From a bacterium (GTDB taxonomy: Bacteria; UBA9089; CG2-30-40-21; SBAY01), in the NCBI GenBank assembly GCA_030018635.1, contig JASEHU010000030.1, forward strand, positions 1 to 12,927: a DNA stretch of 12,927 nt. Direction: 5' to 3'. A model generated the notes under the pieces. That model ran no database searches, had not been told where the DNA came from, and saw nothing but the letters and a program-made list of their open reading frames with translations. Made by a program: the position numbers and the translations under genes. This document shows, piece after piece, positions 6,408-12,063 of the stretch (positions within the stretch are counted from its first letter, which is position 1; every line of letters begins with the position of its first letter).

Positions 6408-6625
6408 GTAGACTTCCAAAGATTTCTGGAAGAGAATGTGTTAAAAGTCTATACAAAACAGGTTTTTATTTTAAAAGGCAAGAGGGAAGTCATATTATTA
6501 TACGTCGGGATAATCCATTTGCTCAACTTGTTGTGCCAGATCACAAGGAATTAGACAGGGGTACATTACGGGCCATTATACGCCAGAGTGGACTTTCTCT
6601 AGAAGAATTCAATAAGCTATTATGA
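6404..6625 (+). CDS. hicA: HicA mRNA interferase toxin, cassette-borne second pair
   Basis: The 73-aa product shows the full HicA pattern: RLPKISGRECVKSLYKTGF, then RQEGSHIIIRR with candidate catalytic H30 (residues 25-35). The canonical VVPDHKELDRGTLRAIIRQSG segment (43-63) and SLEEFNKLL end follow. It is closer to the standard family than the first HicA-like protein at 4863. It looks intact. Its stop is 10 nt before the first base of the attC region, the compact layout expected of a gene cassette. There is no separate ribosome-binding site because it is coupled to hicB by an ATGA overlap. Confidence 0.92.
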   Translation: MSRLPKISGRECVKSLYKTGFYFKRQEGSHIIIRRDNPFAQLVVPDHKELDRGTLRAIIRQSGLSLEEFNKLL

Positions 6626-6635
6626 AAAATTCAAG

Positions 6636-6696
6636 TTCTAACAATTCGCTCCAGCCGACCCCGCAAGAGCGGGGCGGCTGAGCTTAATCGTTAGAC
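6636..6696 (+). other. attC recombination site of an integron cassette
   Basis: This 61-bp imperfect palindrome has all attC parts. R'' is TTCTAAC (6636-6642) and R' is GTTAGAC (6690-6696, matching GTTRRRY). Unpaired spacers AATTC and TTAA(TC) separate the R boxes from L'' GCTC-C-AGCCG (6648-6657) and L' CGGCT-GAGC (6675-6683). The apex is a CCCCGC/GCGGGG stem with an AAGA loop (6665-6668). The left arm has two extrahelical bases, a C at 6651/6652 and A6658. On the bottom strand these are G and T, the bases known to guide IntI to the correct strand in well-studied sites. It closely resembles the short attC sites of resistance cassettes such as aadA. Confidence 0.92.
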
Positions 6697-6712
6697 ACAA
6701 GGTAAAAGGGGT

Positions 6713-6774
6713 GGAGTTGGGGGCAAACCTTGAATATAGAAAACAGAAATAGTGAATTCTATATTCAAGGTTTG
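6713..6774. repeat. GGAGTTGGGG repeat and perfect hairpin downstream of the cassette
   Basis: A 16-mer GGAGTTGGGGGCAAAC at 6713-6728 is a one-mismatch copy of the unit at 6110-6125. It runs into a perfect 18-bp inverted repeat, 6724-6741 and 6757-6774, with a 15-nt loop. The stem includes the same CAAACCTTG/CAAGGTTTG core found before the cassette. No T-run follows, so a terminator function is not evident. It ends 17 nt before the start of the glycosyltransferase gene. Confidence 0.75.
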
Positions 6775-6791
6775 GTAATAGGATAATAGAA

Positions 6792-8669
6792 TTGAGTGAT
6801 TTAAGAATTTTAGAGATTAGTTTATTGTCCCTTTTGGTGATAACCTCGTACTGCCCTGGTCTTAAGGTACTCAAGATTCTTAGGATTAGCCCAAATAGTT
6901 TCTTAGAGGAGATTATTTTTGCTGTTGGATTAGGACTGGGCTGCCTTTCTTTTCTTGTCTTAGGATTAGGGTTAGTTGGTCTTCTTTATGATTGGATTTT
7001 CTATGTAATATTTGGGGTTGGATTAATTATTCTTTACCCGGAATTATGGTACTTCTGTCGCAGGGCCTGGTGTGCGAGATGCGGGCAAATTTCGATTTCA
7101 GTATTTATCCCCTTAGTTCTAACCCTTTTTTTAGCCATAATCTTACTCCTGGTTCCTACCATTACCTTTGATGCCCTGGTTTATCATTTAGCCGTGCCGC
7201 AAACCTACATCAAACACCACAAAATTGTCTATCTACCTGACAACTGCTTTTCAAACTATACCTTTAATACCGAGATGCTCTTTACACTGGGGCTTTTATT
7301 AAAAGGGGATTTATTAGCCAGGGCAATACATTTTCTATTTGGGCTTTTGTCTGCCCTGGGGATTTACGCTTTAGCCAGGAGATATTTTGGCCAAAGGACA
7401 GCCTATTGGTCTATCTTAGCTTTTTGTAGTATGCCCTTAGCTGTTTTTGTGGCTACGGTTGCCTTTAATGACTTCAGCCTTACCTTTTATGAAATTCTGG
7501 CGGTCTATGCGTTCATCAATTGGTCTCACGAGAAAAAGCACGGCTGGTTATTGGTTTGTGGACTGATGTGTGGATTGGCCATTGGGACAAAATACTTTGG
7601 TGGGTTTTGCTTTATTATCTTATCCTTAAGTATTCTCTGGGTAGCCTGGCAACAACAGGGTCCCTTAAAGGCACTCAAAACCACCGCTATCTTTGCCATT
7701 TTAGTCCTGCTTCCCAATCTACCATGGTTGATAAAAAACCTTGTTTTCACAGGTAACCCTGTTTTCCCATTGTTTTATCCGGTTTTGGGTGGGAAAAACT
7801 GGAGTCAATTCCATTACACGCGGTATTTATACGAAATGACCCGCTATAGTGATGGATATCACCTTTTCCTGAAACCATTCATCTTCCTCTGGGATATAAG
7901 TTTTAAACAGGGAGGAGGGATGGACTCCGGAATAAAACTTAAAGTTGGCCCAATATTTTTAAGTCTGTTACCTTTCCTTTTGGCAAAGAGAAAATTAGAT
8001 TTTAGCATCAAATATTTACTTGCCTTTTGCGGGGTTTTCTTCCTCTTCTGGTCCTATGTCTGTGCCGTGGATAGATTTGCCTTACCTTGCTTTGTTTTAT
8101 TATGTGTAGTCGTCGGTTATACTATCGAACGGTTTAAAGGCAAACGCCTTTATCCCTGCCTTCTGGCTATTTTATTTATCAGTCTGGTTTTGAATTTGGG
8201 ATATGTCTTAAAGGTTATCCACAAAAACGCGTATTTTATGTGTTTGAAAAAGGTAGATACCGAAAAATTCCTGCTTGAAAAATCGATTATCAAGGACTAT
8301 TACGATGTTATTTCCCATGTCAATCGTCATCTGCCAGCACAAAGTAAGGTTTTATTCATTGGTGAGGTGCGAAGTTACTACTGCCAGAGGGATAAATTAG
8401 TCGCTACCCAATTCGATACCAACATCATCCTTAAATTAATCCGTAAATCTAAAGGGATAGAAGGGTTACTGTGGAATTTAAAACAGTTAGGGGTAACCCA
8501 TGTGCTTTATAACGAAACAGGGGCAAGATGGCTAATTAGATATTTTGACTATTTTCATTGGAAAAACAATGAAGAAAAGGAATTATATAATTTATTCATG
8601 CAAAATCATTTAAGATTAATCTATTGCCATGGGGCAATATCATTATTTGAAATTCCGGAGTTAGACTAA
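6792..8669 (+). CDS. Polytopic GT-C (family 39-like) glycosyltransferase
   Basis: Membrane glycosyltransferases of this group move sugars from polyprenyl-phosphate donors to lipids or proteins on the outer face of the membrane. The 625-aa product has many hydrophobic helices (first about 9-24, last about 453-474). An acidic residue sits in the first large external loop (TFDALVYHL, D127), as in this fold. Further family-like features are the FNDFSLTFYE segment (D227), GTKYFGGF (265-272) and AVDRFALP (425-432). A soluble C-terminal domain (about 485-625) follows. The start is TTG with TAGGA about 8 nt upstream, which is modest support. It stands alone: a hairpin and the cassette precede it, and a hairpin plus a promoter follow. 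I cannot tell the substrate; PMT/ArnT-type membership is by overall pattern. Confidence 0.72.
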   Translation: MSDLRILEISLLSLLVITSYCPGLKVLKILRISPNSFLEEIIFAVGLGLGCLSFLVLGLGLVGLLYDWIFYVIFGVGLIILYPELWYFCRRAWCARCGQISISVFIPLVLTLFLAIILLLVPTITFDALVYHLAVPQTYIKHHKIVYLPDNCFSNYTFNTEMLFTLGLLLKGDLLARAIHFLFGLLSALGIYALARRYFGQRTAYWSILAFCSMPLAVFVATVAFNDFSLTFYEILAVYAFINWSHEKKHGWLLVCGLMCGLAIGTKYFGGFCFIILSLSILWVAWQQQGPLKALKTTAIFAILVLLPNLPWLIKNLVFTGNPVFPLFYPVLGGKNWSQFHYTRYLYEMTRYSDGYHLFLKPFIFLWDISFKQGGGMDSGIKLKVGPIFLSLLPFLLAKRKLDFSIKYLLAFCGVFFLFWSYVCAVDRFALPCFVLLCVVVGYTIERFKGKRLYPCLLAILFISLVLNLGYVLKVIHKNAYFMCLKKVDTEKFLLEKSIIKDYYDVISHVNRHLPAQSKVLFIGEVRSYYCQRDKLVATQFDTNIILKLIRKSKGIEGLLWNLKQLGVTHVLYNETGARWLIRYFDYFHWKNNEEKELYNLFMQNHLRLIYCHGAISLFEIPELD

Positions 8670-8685
8670 CCCTTTTTGTAATCGG

Positions 8686-8758
8686 ATTAAGCGGATTGAG
8701 CAGATTGAGCGGATAGGAAAAATTTACTCTTTTCCGTTCCATCTGCTAAATCCGCTTA
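8686..8758. repeat. Imperfect hairpin of 9-mer tandem units
   Basis: The left arm (about 8686-8720) contains degenerate tandem GCGGATTGA 9-mers. The right arm (about 8731-8758) is an imperfect inverted copy (TTTTCCG … ATCTGCTAAATCCGCTTA). The A+T-rich loop is about 10 nt. The structure sits between the glycosyltransferase stop and the next promoter, so it could end transcription, though no clean T-run follows. Confidence 0.6.
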
Positions 8759-8790
8759 CTAATATTATTCTACTTCGTTGAAAAAATTTG

Positions 8791-8819
8791 TTGCAAAAAT
8801 TTAAAAAGAATGATAAAAT
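8791..8819 (+). promoter_or_regulatory. Promoter of the thioredoxin-fold lipoprotein gene
   Basis: TTGCAA (8791-8796) and TAAAAT (8814-8819) are separated by 17 bp, with an extended -10 TG at 8811-8812. The -10 ends exactly 20 nt before the ATG at 8840. A start near 8826 would leave a leader of about 14 nt beginning at the AGGAAG ribosome-binding site (8826-8831). Confidence 0.65.
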
Positions 8820-8839
8820 AATTTCAGGAAGAAAAAATT

Positions 8840-9454
8840 ATGTATCTAAAGAAATGGGTATGCCCTTGTTTAATAATATTTTTTGGCTTTGGCTGTAATC
8901 ATACAACTACACCCAAAGAAGAGATTAAACAGCAAATTGACAGTGCCATCCAAGAGGAAATAATTCAGAAAGGTGATGTCCAAGAAAGTCCAACACTACC
9001 ACCTGCAAAGATTATACCGCAGATAGAGGTTGAAAAAAAAGAGGGGATTAAAGAGCATCCTGAGCAAGAAGAAATTCATTCTCTTCAGCAAAAACCTATG
9101 GAAATCGAGGCAAAAGAGATTAGGTGGTATTCCTCTTTTGAGGAAGGATTAAAGATAGGTAAAGAAGAAGGGAAACCTTTGATGGTAGATTTTGAGGCAA
9201 GCTGGTGTGATTGGTGTAAGAAGTTAGATAAAACTACCTACAAGGATACACAGGTAATAATCCTTGCCAAGAAATTTATTCCAGTTAAGGTTGATTGTGA
9301 CACAGACCGTGTTACCCCTCAGAAATATGGGATAAGGGGATTACCAACTATTATCTTTATGGATTCTGCCGGGCAGATACTTCATCAAATAACAAGTTAT
9401 CGTGGCCCGGAAGATTTTGTAGCGGAAATGGAAAAGGTGATAAATGAAAATTAA
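8840..9454 (+). CDS. Putative lipoprotein with C-terminal thioredoxin-like (DsbD-gamma/thioredoxin_7-type) domain
   Basis: The 204-aa product starts with a short signal sequence ending at C19 (FFGFGC); the lipobox is weak, so lipid attachment is probable but not certain. Residues about 25-95 form a charged, glutamate- and lysine-rich low-complexity linker. The thioredoxin-like domain follows (about 96-204), with the redox pair C123 and C126 in SWCDWC and the cis-proline P169 in GLPT. WCxWC followed by KKLD and a VDCD strand is typical of periplasmic thioredoxin-like and DsbD C-terminal domains. It would act outside the cytoplasmic membrane as a disulfide reductase or shuttle. It has its own promoter and AGGAAG 8 nt before the ATG. 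A ferredoxin and a cytoplasmic thioredoxin lie downstream beyond hairpins. Confidence 0.85.
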   Translation: MYLKKWVCPCLIIFFGFGCNHTTTPKEEIKQQIDSAIQEEIIQKGDVQESPTLPPAKIIPQIEVEKKEGIKEHPEQEEIHSLQQKPMEIEAKEIRWYSSFEEGLKIGKEEGKPLMVDFEASWCDWCKKLDKTTYKDTQVIILAKKFIPVKVDCDTDRVTPQKYGIRGLPTIIFMDSAGQILHQITSYRGPEDFVAEMEKVINEN

Positions 9455-9468
9455 CCGTTCGTGAATTA

Positions 9469-9560
9469 GGAAGGGTTTAAGGGGTTGAGGGTTCGAGGGG
9501 TCAAGGGAGGAGAAAGGATTTTTTCTTTCTCACCCTTGAACCCTTAAATCCTTACTCCTT
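9469..9560. repeat. Hairpin of degenerate GGGTT/AAGGG tandem units
   Basis: The left arm (about 9469-9517) repeats variants of AAGGGTTTAAGGGGTTGAGGG. The right arm (about 9526-9560) contains CTTTCTCACCCTTGAACCC and TTAAATCC, an imperfect inverted copy. It occupies the gap between the putative lipoprotein and ferredoxin genes and is the purine-rich member of the window's hairpin set. Confidence 0.6.
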
Positions 9561-9598
9561 TTACAATATTTTATCAAGAAGAAAGGAGGAAAGAAAAA

Positions 9599-9775
9599 AT
9601 GGCGGCTGTAGTTGACAAAGAAAATTGTGTTGCCTGTGAGATGTGTATTGATGTCTGCCCGACTAATGCCATAAGTATGATTGATGATGTGGCTGTGGTA
9701 AATGAAGACGAATGCACAGATTGTGGTACTTGTGTCGAAGAATGCCCAAATGAGGCTATCTCAATACCTGCATAA
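9599..9775 (+). CDS. 2[4Fe-4S] ferredoxin
   Basis: A short gene of 58 codons that is easy to miss. The product has two perfect bacterial ferredoxin cluster motifs: C10-x2-C13-x2-C16-x3-C20-P and C39-x2-C42-x2-C45-x3-C49-P, in the usual pseudo-twofold arrangement with VDKENCVAC and NEDECTDC leads. It is a cytoplasmic low-potential electron carrier. A strong AAGGAGGA (9583-9590) lies 8 nt before the ATG. It is a free-standing ferredoxin; no obvious partner oxidoreductase lies beside it, and the next gene, a thioredoxin, is 149 nt away beyond two hairpins. Confidence 0.95.
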   Translation: MAAVVDKENCVACEMCIDVCPTNAISMIDDVAVVNEDECTDCGTCVEECPNEAISIPA

Positions 9776-9791
9776 TTAATCAGGGATAAAT

Positions 9792-9833
9792 GGTGGCGGG
9801 TAATGGGTCAGTAATTACCGATTGCCAGCCACC
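9792..9833 (+). terminator. Hairpin after the ferredoxin, possible terminator
   Basis: GGTGGC (9792-9797) pairs with GCCACC (9828-9833) and GGTAAT (9799-9804) with ATTACC (9814-9819), giving an interrupted stem 17 nt after the ferredoxin stop. The following sequence is T-rich but is broken by A and G, so an intrinsic terminator is possible rather than clear. Confidence 0.45.
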
Positions 9834-9838
9834 TATGG

Positions 9839-9900
9839 AATTTTAGATTTTAGATTTTGGATTTTGGATTGAAGAAATCGAAAATCGGAAATCGAAAATT
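9839..9900. repeat. Hairpin of (GATTTTR)-type heptamer units
   Basis: The left arm 9839-9864, made of tandem GATTTTA/GATTTTG heptamers, pairs with 9875-9900 (AATCGAAAATCGG-type) over 26 positions with 4 mismatches around a 10-nt loop. The same GATTTTGGATT unit recurs in the hairpin before def (11430-11482). It ends 8 nt before the GGAGGTG ribosome-binding site of the thioredoxin gene. Confidence 0.7.
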
Positions 9901-9924
9901 TAATAAATGGAGGTGTAATAAAAA

Positions 9925-10242
9925 ATGGCTATGGAGATAACCGATTCTAACTTTGAAGAGGAAGTTACGAAGTCCTCTATACCTGTACTTGTTGATTTCT
10001 GGGCGCCCTGGTGTGGACCATGTAAAATGCTCGCCCCAACATTAGATGAATTATCTAAAGAATATGAAGGAAGGGTAAAAATCAGTAAGGTGAATGTGGA
10101 TGAAAATCAGGCAAAGGCTGGAGAATATAATGTTACGAGTATTCCTGCCCTAAAATTATTTAAAAATGGCAAGCTAATTGATGAGATGGTTGGAATTGTG
10201 CCTAAGAAAACTATTATGAAAAAATTGCATAAAATTCTGTAA
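9925..10242 (+). CDS. trxA: Thioredoxin
   Basis: Cytoplasmic protein-disulfide reductase, normally kept reduced by thioredoxin reductase. The 105-aa length is standard. The active site WAPWCGPCK carries C30 and C33, VDFWAPWC has the buried aspartate D24, and the cis-proline is P74 in TSIPALKLFKNG. GGAGGTG (9909-9915) is 9 nt upstream of the ATG; a second in-frame ATG lies two codons later. It is flanked on both sides by tandem-repeat hairpins. No thioredoxin reductase is adjacent. Ferredoxin upstream raises the possibility of ferredoxin-dependent reduction, but no ferredoxin-thioredoxin reductase gene is seen here. Confidence 0.96.
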   Translation: MAMEITDSNFEEEVTKSSIPVLVDFWAPWCGPCKMLAPTLDELSKEYEGRVKISKVNVDENQAKAGEYNVTSIPALKLFKNGKLIDEMVGIVPKKTIMKKLHKIL

Positions 10243-10260
10243 GATGCAGTGAAAAGTGAA

Positions 10261-10350
10261 AAGTGAATAGTGAAAAGTGAAAAGTGAATAGTGAAGAGTG
10301 AAGAGGAATTTCTTCTTCACTTTTCACTTTTCACTTTTCACTATTCACTT
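10261..10350. repeat. Near-perfect 38-bp hairpin of GTGAAAA heptamers
   Basis: Tandem GTGAAAA/GTGAATA/GTGAAGA heptamers begin at about 10249. The arms 10261-10298 and 10313-10350 are complementary at 36 of 38 positions around a 14-nt loop. The 3' arm ends 12 nt before the ATG of the transporter gene and reads into no T-run. This is the strongest hairpin of the set. Confidence 0.85.
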
Positions 10351-10362
10351 ATTTATAAAGAT

Positions 10363-11391
10363 ATGGAAATAATTGTTTATAATCTTAAACAGGGGCTAAT
10401 AATAACCGTCTTTGTCTTTGTAATGATGATGCTGGTGGATTATATTGAGGTATTAACCCGGGGTAAAATGAGCAAAGTCATAAAAGGTGGTTATTGGAGA
10501 CAGTATGTCGGGGCATCAGGTTTGGCTGTCATACCGGGTTGCTTGGGGTCATTTATGAATGTCTCTTTTTATGTCCACGGGCTTTTAAGCTTTGGGGCTA
10601 TTGCCGGGGGTATGATTGCCGCCTCAGGGGATGAGGCCTTTGTTATGCTGGCTATGTTCCCCAAACAAGCCCTGATGCTATTTGCCACCCTCTTTATTTT
10701 AGGGATTGTCTCTGCCTGGATAATTGATAAAATACTACCTATTTTGAAGATTAAACCCGCTCAGGTATGTGAATTATCTGAAGTGCATTTTAAAAAAGAT
10801 GTCTGTAAAATCCTTGATATCCAGGGTGTATTGGACAATTTGAGAAAGATTACCCTGTCAAGATTTCTTTTGTTGGCTGTGTTTTTAATCTTCAGCATTC
10901 TTGTAGTCGGTAAAATCATTTCTATAGAAGAAACCTGGGAAAGAAATACACTTATCTCCTTGCTTTTATTAGCGATATTTATTATCATCACCGTTCCTGA
11001 CCATTATTTAGAAGAGCATATCTGGAATCACCTGGCTAAAAGACATCTCTGGCGGGTATTTTTATGGACATTTTTTTCACTTTTAGCTATAGACATAGGG
11101 CAGAGTTTCTGGAATTTAGAATCGTATGTTAAAGAAAATATGTTTTGGGTCTTGATTATTGCCTGTTTAATTGGCATAATACCTGAATCAGGACCGCATC
11201 TTATCTTTGTGATGATGTTTGCTGAGGGAATTATCCCTTTCTCAGTCCTGTTGGCAAGCTCTATCATCCAGGATGGACATGGCATGCTTCCACTCCTATC
11301 TTATTCCATAAAACATGCCCTGTTAATAAAAATAATTAATCTGGTCATTGGTTTGAGTTGTGGTTTAATCCTTTATATGGCAGGTTTTTGA
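10363..11391 (+). CDS. ArsP_2-like 10-TM membrane transporter (putative metal/arsenic or manganese exporter)
   Basis: The 342-aa product is strongly hydrophobic with about ten helices and an internal duplication. The segment AVIPGCLGSFMNV…AASGDEAFVM (55-95) is echoed by GIIPESGPHLIFV…IIQDGHGMLP (271-310). A cytoplasmic or loop motif, DHYLEEHIWNHLAKRHL (213-229), with several histidines and glutamates, precedes the second half. This arrangement matches the ArsP_2/putative manganese transporter family as I remember it; the substrate is not established by the sequence. I place the start at the ATG at 10363. An upstream GTG at 10291 would add 24 residues encoded entirely by the hairpin repeat. 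No good ribosome-binding site precedes 10363, and the hairpin ends just before it, so translation may be weak or structure-dependent. Confidence 0.68.
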   Translation: MEIIVYNLKQGLIITVFVFVMMMLVDYIEVLTRGKMSKVIKGGYWRQYVGASGLAVIPGCLGSFMNVSFYVHGLLSFGAIAGGMIAASGDEAFVMLAMFPKQALMLFATLFILGIVSAWIIDKILPILKIKPAQVCELSEVHFKKDVCKILDIQGVLDNLRKITLSRFLLLAVFLIFSILVVGKIISIEETWERNTLISLLLLAIFIIITVPDHYLEEHIWNHLAKRHLWRVFLWTFFSLLAIDIGQSFWNLESYVKENMFWVLIIACLIGIIPESGPHLIFVMMFAEGIIPFSVLLASSIIQDGHGMLPLLSYSIKHALLIKIINLVIGLSCGLILYMAGF

Positions 11392-11429
11392 TTTGTGGAA
11401 CTTCCTCCAATTCATACCAATTTGTAATC

Positions 11430-11482
11430 ATTTTCGATTTTGGATTAAGTATATAAGATTCCTCAATCCAAAATCCAAAATT
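11430..11482. repeat. Hairpin of GATTTTG heptamers before def
   Basis: The left arm 11430-11447 pairs with 11465-11482 at 16 of 18 positions with a 17-nt loop. Further tandem units of the right-arm type (AAAATCC) continue to 11496. It is the same repeat family as at 9839-9900 and lies immediately upstream of the def promoter. Confidence 0.7.
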
Positions 11483-11508
11483 CAAAATCCAAAATTCTTT
11501 TTAATAAG

Positions 11509-11517
11509 TGCTATAAT
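11509..11517 (+). promoter_or_regulatory. Extended -10 promoter of def
   Basis: TGCTATAAT combines a perfect -10 (11512-11517) with the extended TG. No convincing -35 is seen at 16-18 bp upstream, which lies in repeat DNA. As at 8814, the -10 ends exactly 20 nt before the ATG, and AGGAG (11522-11526) would be at the very 5' end of the message. Confidence 0.6.
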
Positions 11518-11537
11518 TTTTAGGAGAAAAACCTAAT

Positions 11538-12059
11538 ATGCCCATTTTACCTATAAAAAAATATCCTGACCCTATCCTTTATAAAAAGGCTAAACAAGTA
11601 AATAAGATAAGGAAGAATACATTAGATTTAATTACAAATATGTTGGAGACAATGTATGCGGCAAAGGGCATTGGACTGGCGGCTAATCAGGTTGGTGTGT
11701 TACAAAGGATTATTGTGTCCGACCCTGATTCTGCCAATGCCAATAACCGGGACAAAAACCCCCGTAACCCTATGGTCCTTATCAATCCTGAAATCCTATT
11801 TCAGGAAGGAGAAAATGTAGCTGAAGAAGGCTGTTTGAGTTTCCCCCAGGTTACAGGTATGGTAGCGCGGGCACAACAGGTAAGGGTTAAAGGTTTGAAT
11901 TTAAAGGGAGAAACTGTAGAAATAGAGGCGGTTGGTTTTCCCTCACGAGTTCTTCAACATGAGATTGACCACCTCAACGGCATAGTTTTTATAGACCGCA
12001 TGGATAAAGAGGCACGAGAAGCTATCAGAAATCAGTTGGAGATGTTGAGAAAGAGGTAG
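11538..12059 (+). CDS. def: Peptide deformylase
   Basis: Removes the formyl group from the initiator methionine of new proteins; a metal-dependent (usually Fe2+) hydrolase. All three family motifs are intact: GIGLAANQ (44-51), EGCLS with metal ligand C99 (97-101), and QHEIDH with ligands H141 and H145 and catalytic E142 (140-145). The 173-aa length is normal. A short insertion-like polar stretch (SANANNRDKNPRNP, 65-78) lies before MVLINPEI. AGGAG is 11 nt before the ATG. It forms an operon with the radical SAM gene, 4 nt downstream. No methionyl-tRNA formyltransferase gene is adjacent in this window. Confidence 0.97.
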   Translation: MPILPIKKYPDPILYKKAKQVNKIRKNTLDLITNMLETMYAAKGIGLAANQVGVLQRIIVSDPDSANANNRDKNPRNPMVLINPEILFQEGENVAEEGCLSFPQVTGMVARAQQVRVKGLNLKGETVEIEAVGFPSRVLQHEIDHLNGIVFIDRMDKEAREAIRNQLEMLRKR

Positions 12060-12063
12060 AATT

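Larger units (their letters stand above)
6158..6690 (+). mobile_element. Integron-type gene cassette carrying HicBA
   Basis: The segment has the structure of an inserted integron cassette. Its 5' boundary is the core site GTTAGAAC at 6157-6164 (crossover between G6157 and T6158). Its 3' end is an attC site whose GTTAGAC core is at 6690-6696. The R'' box region GTTCTAAC (6635-6642) is the exact 8-base complement of the 5' boundary, as expected because the first bases of a cassette pair with its own R'' box when circular. Between them lie one antitoxin-toxin pair in the usual orientation, little leader (43 nt) and no other gene. No integrase, attI or neighbouring attC is visible, so this is a solitary cassette. 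If removed, the empty site would read G-TTAGAC, itself a proper core site. Confidence 0.85.

Noticed and set aside
8660..8670. GTTAGACTAAC at the end of the glycosyltransferase gene looks like an integron core site and could mark a second cassette from 6691 to 8660.
   Set aside because: No attC palindrome precedes it and no GTCTAAC R'' box lies 50-130 bp upstream; the bases are simply the last codons and stop.
10249..10350. Regular GTGAAAA units considered as a CRISPR-like array.
   Set aside because: Units are 7 bp with no spacers, and the second half is an inverted copy; it is a tandem-repeat hairpin.
10291..10362. N-terminal extension of the transporter from a GTG at 10291.
   Set aside because: The 24 residues are encoded by the tandem-repeat hairpin and do not resemble a protein segment; the ATG at 10363 fits the membrane protein start.
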